Shown here one piece after another: positions 61,115 through 64,000 of a stretch of DNA of 64,000 nt. The notes under the pieces were generated by a model. The model was not told the origin of the DNA. It did not search any database and saw only the letters and a list, made by a program, of their open reading frames with translations. Each line of letters begins with the position of its first letter. Position 1 is the first letter of the stretch. Origin of the DNA: Rodentibacter heidelbergensis (GTDB lineage: Bacteria > Pseudomonadota > Gammaproteobacteria > Enterobacterales > Pasteurellaceae); contig NZ_MLHH01000010.1 in the NCBI RefSeq assembly GCF_002000125.1, forward strand, positions 1 to 64,000, written 5' to 3'. The translations under genes were made by a program, and so were the position numbers.

Positions 61115-61873
61115 ATGCCAACAATTAGTGTTGCGATGATTGTGAAAAACGAGGAAAAAGATCTCGCATTATGCCTAGACACCGTAAAAGACTGGGTCGA
61201 TGAGATTGTCATTTTAGATTCCGGAAGCACAGATAACACAAAAGCTATCGCCCTAAACTATGGAGCAAAATTCTATGAAAACACCCACTGGCAAGGGTTT
61301 GGAAAACAACGCCAAATCGCCCAACAATATGTGACTTCCGATTATGTCCTCTGGTTAGATGCCGATGAACGGGTTAGCCCAACATTGCAGGCCTCCATTC
61401 AACAAGCGGTATCACAAAATGCAGAAAATACCGTCTTTAAGCTCCCAAGAGTAAGTGAAGTCTTTGGGCGGGAAATTCGCCATTCCGGTTGGTATCCCGA
61501 CTATGTGGTTCGCCTCTATCGCACCGATTACGCCGGCTATGATGATTCATTAGTGCATGAAAAAGTGATCTATCCAAGCCACACCCGAGTTGAAAAATTA
61601 AAAGGTGATTTACAACATTTCACCTATAAAAGCATTTATCATTATTTGGTGAAATCTGCCGGTTATGCCAAAGCCTGGGCCGACCAACGCCAAGCAAAAG
61701 GTAAAAAAGCGACACTCTGGCAAGGCACAAGCCACGCCATAGGTTGTTTTGTAAAAATGTATATTTTAAAAGCGGGTTTTTTAGATGGAAAACAAGGCTT
61801 TTTACTGGCTGTGCTTTCCGCCCACTCCACTTTTGTGAAATACGCCGAACTGTGGGAGCGGGAACAACATTAA
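61115..61873 (+). CDS. lgtF: Family 2 LOS glycosyltransferase, LgtF/WaaE type
   Basis: Adds beta-1,4-glucose to heptose I of the lipooligosaccharide inner core in relatives. The 252 residues start [35 protein letters not shown] binds nucleotide, and [11 protein letters not shown] near 83-93 is the DxD metal site. [13 protein letters not shown] and LVHEKV are WaaE/LgtF signatures, and the C-terminus has hydrophobic stretches for membrane association. It is divergent from waaA across a 61-bp gap, as I recall for HI0652-HI0653. Confidence 0.88.
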   Translation: MPTISVAMIVKNEEKDLALCLDTVKDWVDEIVILDSGSTDNTKAIALNYGAKFYENTHWQGFGKQRQIAQQYVTSDYVLWLDADERVSPTLQASIQQAVSQNAENTVFKLPRVSEVFGREIRHSGWYPDYVVRLYRTDYAGYDDSLVHEKVIYPSHTRVEKLKGDLQHFTYKSIYHYLVKSAGYAKAWADQRQAKGKKATLWQGTSHAIGCFVKMYILKAGFLDGKQGFLLAVLSAHSTFVKYAELWEREQH

Positions 61874-61888
61874 ATTCAAAACACAAAA

Positions 61889-61916
61889 AAAGTGCGGTTA
61901 AATTTAACCGCACTTT
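61889..61916. terminator. Bidirectional terminator of paired uptake signals (lgtF/tpiA)
   Basis: A perfect 28-base palindrome, AAAGTGCGGTTAAA followed by its complement, between convergent genes. Two uptake signals face each other. Confidence 0.85.
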
Positions 61917-61935
61917 CGTATCTCATAATAAAAAC

Positions 61936-62703
61936 CTAATTTTTCGCTGCAGCCGCCGCTTTAACAATCACTGCAAACGCCGGGGCTTTAAGAGAAGCAC
62001 CACCGACTAACGCTCCGTCAATATCCGGCTGAGTAAATAATTCAGCCGCATTTGCATCGTTCACAGAACCGCCATATTGGATAATCACTTGATCTGCAAC
62101 CGCTTGAGATTTCGCTGCAATGTGTCCACGAATAAAAGCGTGTACCGCTTGTGCTTGTGCCGGGGTTGCCGATTTTCCGGTACCGATTGCCCAAATAGGC
62201 TCATAGGCAATCACCGCACCGTTAAAGGCATCTACGCCCAATGCATTAATAACAGCATCAATTTGACGGGCACATACCTCTTCGGTTTTTCCTGCTTCAT
62301 TTTCTTCTTCAGACTCACCAATACACAATACGGGCACTAAACCCGCCGCTTTTAATGCAGCAAATTTTTTCGCAATAAATTCATCGCTTTCTTTATGATA
62401 AGTACGACGCTCGGAGTGGCCGATAATAATGTATTTCGCGCCGAACTCTTTTAACATTTCCGTTGAAATATCACCGGTGAATGCCCCTTTTACATTCACA
62501 TCCACATTTTGTGCGCCAAGGGCAATTTGGCTATTGGCTAATGCCGCTTCCGCCTCCGCCAAATACATCACCGGGGGAGCAATCGCCACATCACAGCCTG
62601 TAACACCGGCTAACTCGTTTTTTAAACCTTCAATTAATTCTTTGGTAAAGGCTTTACTACCATTTAATTTCCAGTTTCCCATCACTAAAGGACGACGTGC
62701 CAT
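61936..62703 (-). CDS. tpiA: Triosephosphate isomerase
   Basis: Interconverts dihydroxyacetone phosphate and glyceraldehyde 3-phosphate in glycolysis. The 255 residues carry [10 protein letters not shown] with Asn and Lys of the active site, [11 protein letters not shown] with the catalytic His, [18 protein letters not shown] with the catalytic Glu and flexible lid, and the phosphate-binding [11 protein letters not shown] and GALVGGASL. It is monocistronic, divergent from the GNAT gene and convergent with lgtF. Confidence 0.97.
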   Translation of the reverse strand: MARRPLVMGNWKLNGSKAFTKELIEGLKNELAGVTGCDVAIAPPVMYLAEAEAALANSQIALGAQNVDVNVKGAFTGDISTEMLKEFGAKYIIIGHSERRTYHKESDEFIAKKFAALKAAGLVPVLCIGESEEENEAGKTEEVCARQIDAVINALGVDAFNGAVIAYEPIWAIGTGKSATPAQAQAVHAFIRGHIAAKSQAVADQVIIQYGGSVNDANAAELFTQPDIDGALVGGASLKAPAFAVIVKAAAAAKN

Positions 62704-62876
62704 TTTTGTTTCTCCATACTCAATTAATAAAACTTAATTACTATACCAAATTTTGTGCTTGATTCTTTGTTCAAAATCACGATTTTTAAAATTTTTTCCC
62801 GAATGCGTGATTATTCTGTCTGAAAAAGCTACAATTCACTGTATAGATTCAATAAAAAATAACCAATTTTATTACA

Positions 62877-63311
62877 ATGAAGATTTTTAAAGCTGAACAA
62901 TGGAATATCGAGGTGCTTTTACCCCTTTTTGAGCATTATCGCCTCGCCAATGGCATGACGGAAAATCCTGACCGCACTTTAACTTTCCTCACAAATCGTA
63001 TTCGTTTCAACGAAAGTATTTTCTTTATTGCAGTCAATTCACAAAGCCAAGCTATTGGGTTTATTCAACTCTATCCCCGTTTATCTTCATTACAATTACA
63101 ACGCTATTGGCAACTCACCGATATTTATGCAATTGATAGCGATAAAAAAAGCGATCTTTACAGTGCATTAATTTCTAAAGCAAAAGAATTTGTGCTTTAT
63201 ACACAGTCAAATCGCTTAGTGGCAGAATTAGGACAAGCCCAGCAGGATTTATTAGAGTCGGAAGGGTTTAAACTGAACCCGAAAAAAAGTCTGTTTGAAT
63301 TGAGTTTATAA
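62877..63311 (+). CDS. GNAT-family N-acetyltransferase
   Basis: A 144-residue acetyltransferase-like protein. The N-terminal [11 protein letters not shown] and [21 protein letters not shown] match GNAT strands, but the acetyl-CoA loop is weak: a canonical Q/RxxGxG/A is not obvious around [13 protein letters not shown]. The substrate is unknown. Its stop overlaps the xerC start (TAATG), so it is coupled to xerC. I recall the same neighbour order tpiA-hypothetical-xerC in H. influenzae. Confidence 0.78.
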   Translation: MKIFKAEQWNIEVLLPLFEHYRLANGMTENPDRTLTFLTNRIRFNESIFFIAVNSQSQAIGFIQLYPRLSSLQLQRYWQLTDIYAIDSDKKSDLYSALISKAKEFVLYTQSNRLVAELGQAQQDLLESEGFKLNPKKSLFELSL

Positions 63312-64000
63312 TGCATACGGATCTTCAAGCTTACTGGGATTATTTACGCATCGAGCGTCAACTCAGCCCCCATACGCTTACCAACTATCAACGACAACTG
63401 GATGCGGTGATAACGTTGCTGAGCGCACAAGGGATTCAACAATGGCAACAAATTACCCCCAGTGTTGTGCGTTTTATGTTGGCTGAAAGCAAAAAAGAGG
63501 GGCTGAAAGAAAAAAGCCTGGCCCTACGCCTTTCTGCCCTACGAATGTTTTTGAGTTATTTAGTCCAACAAGGGAAATTAAAAGCCAACCCGACCACGGG
63601 CATTTCCGCCCCTAAACTCAGTAAACGCTTACCTAAAAACATTGATGGCGACCAAATTCAACAACTCCTTGCCAATGACAGTAAAGAGCCGATTGATATT
63701 CGAGATCGGGCAATATTGGAATTAATGTACAGTTCCGGCCTACGCTTATCAGAACTACAAGGATTAGATTTAAGCAGTATCAATACCCGTACCCGTGAAG
63801 TTCGTGTATTAGGAAAAGGAAACAAAGAACGTATCGTCCCTTTTGGCCGCTACGCCTCACACGCCCTCCAACAATGGCTTAAAGTGCGGTTATTATTCAA
63901 TCCAAAAGATGATGCCTTATTTGTCAGCCAACTGGGAAATCGAATTTCTCATCGTTCTATCCAAAAACGCTTGGAAACCTGGGGTGTTCGCCAAGGGTTA
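63311..64000 (+). CDS. xerC: Tyrosine recombinase XerC, 3'-truncated by window edge
   Basis: With XerD resolves chromosome dimers at dif. The visible 230 residues start [20 protein letters not shown]. They include the SAM-like core-binding domain to about 105 ([19 protein letters not shown]) and the start of the catalytic domain with [14 protein letters not shown] (first catalytic Arg) and [13 protein letters not shown] (catalytic Lys). The HxxR and Tyr motifs lie outside the window. The ATG overlaps the preceding stop codon. An uptake signal lies at 63882. Confidence 0.95.
   Translation, partial: MHTDLQAYWDYLRIERQLSPHTLTNYQRQLDAVITLLSAQGIQQWQQITPSVVRFMLAESKKEGLKEKSLALRLSALRMFLSYLVQQGKLKANPTTGISAPKLSKRLPKNIDGDQIQQLLANDSKEPIDIRDRAILELMYSSGLRLSELQGLDLSSINTRTREVRVLGKGNKERIVPFGRYASHALQQWLKVRLLFNPKDDALFVSQLGNRISHRSIQKRLETWGVRQGL

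Noticed and set aside
62704-62876. Small RNA or gene between tpiA and the GNAT gene
   Set aside because: Only AT-rich promoter-like sequence is visible, with no stable hairpin with a T run.

Overview
The window is chromosomal DNA from a gamma-proteobacterium of the family Pasteurellaceae, most likely the Haemophilus/Aggregatibacter lineage. The main evidence is about 35 copies of the 9-base Hin-type DNA uptake signal AAGTGCGGT (either strand), where chance predicts fewer than one in 64 kb. Several copies sit as inverted pairs in terminators. RpoB, RidA, TehA, LptD, NadR and IlvY also read like Haemophilus proteins, and local gene orders (glpE-rarD-ilvY-ilvC, tpiA-GNAT-xerC, rep-lipoprotein-coaD-waaA-lgtF, tag-aroE-tsaC-yrdD-yheS) are ones I recall from H. 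influenzae. I cannot fix the species. One difference is that rplJL and rpoBC are contiguous here, whereas I recall them as separate in H. influenzae Rd.

Layout. 1-4.7 kb: a 5'-truncated trimeric autotransporter adhesin (TAA). 4.8-11.8 kb: proS, a PotD-like polyamine binding protein, a classical autotransporter with a Pro-Gln-Pro-Glu linker, and a PuuB/OrdL-type FAD oxidase. 11.8-24.7 kb: a DUF4143 ATPase, nlpD with a mini-lipoprotein copying its N-terminus, yqaA, surE-truD, rraB, a SIMPL protein, slyD, a lipoprotein, a divergent GlxA/AraC regulator and secreted MBL protein, gpt/pepD and tehA. 24.9-35 kb: the rplJ-rplL-rpoB-rpoC operon on the minus strand, with promoter, L10 leader, attenuator and two unusual spacers. 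35-43 kb: ridA, mlaA, lptD, then a tight tag-aroE-tsaC-yrdD-yheS cluster. 43-53 kb: a complete TAA, glpE-rarD, ilvY/ilvC separated by a structured repeat, and a second classical autotransporter. 53-64 kb: a putative glycosyltransferase, FMN riboswitch-ribB, nadR plus a phosphoesterase, three tRNA genes, rep-lipoprotein-coaD-waaA, lgtF, tpiA, a GNAT protein and the start of xerC.

How the genes work together. Much of the accessory content concerns the cell surface: two TAAs, two monomeric autotransporters, LPS assembly and synthesis (lptD, waaA, lgtF, perhaps a further glycosyltransferase), outer-membrane lipid asymmetry (mlaA) and several lipoproteins. The housekeeping content covers transcription and translation (rpoBC, rplJL, proS, truD, tsaC, tRNAs), cofactors (ribB, nadR, coaD) and branched-chain amino acids (ilvYC).

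I found no CRISPR array, prophage, complete insertion sequence or recognisable restriction system. The most interesting undescribed-looking material is non-coding: (i) a ~510-bp element with terminal inverted repeats and several strong stem-loops between ilvY and ilvC; (ii) a ~95-bp multi-hairpin repeat present twice, before a SIMPL gene and in the rplL-rpoB spacer; (iii) a GC-rich palindromic element between rpoB and rpoC; (iv) a 22-bp tandem repeat between an autotransporter gene and ordL; (v) an uptake signal inside the ribB FMN riboswitch; (vi) a possible leader peptide upstream of the ABC-F gene yheS.
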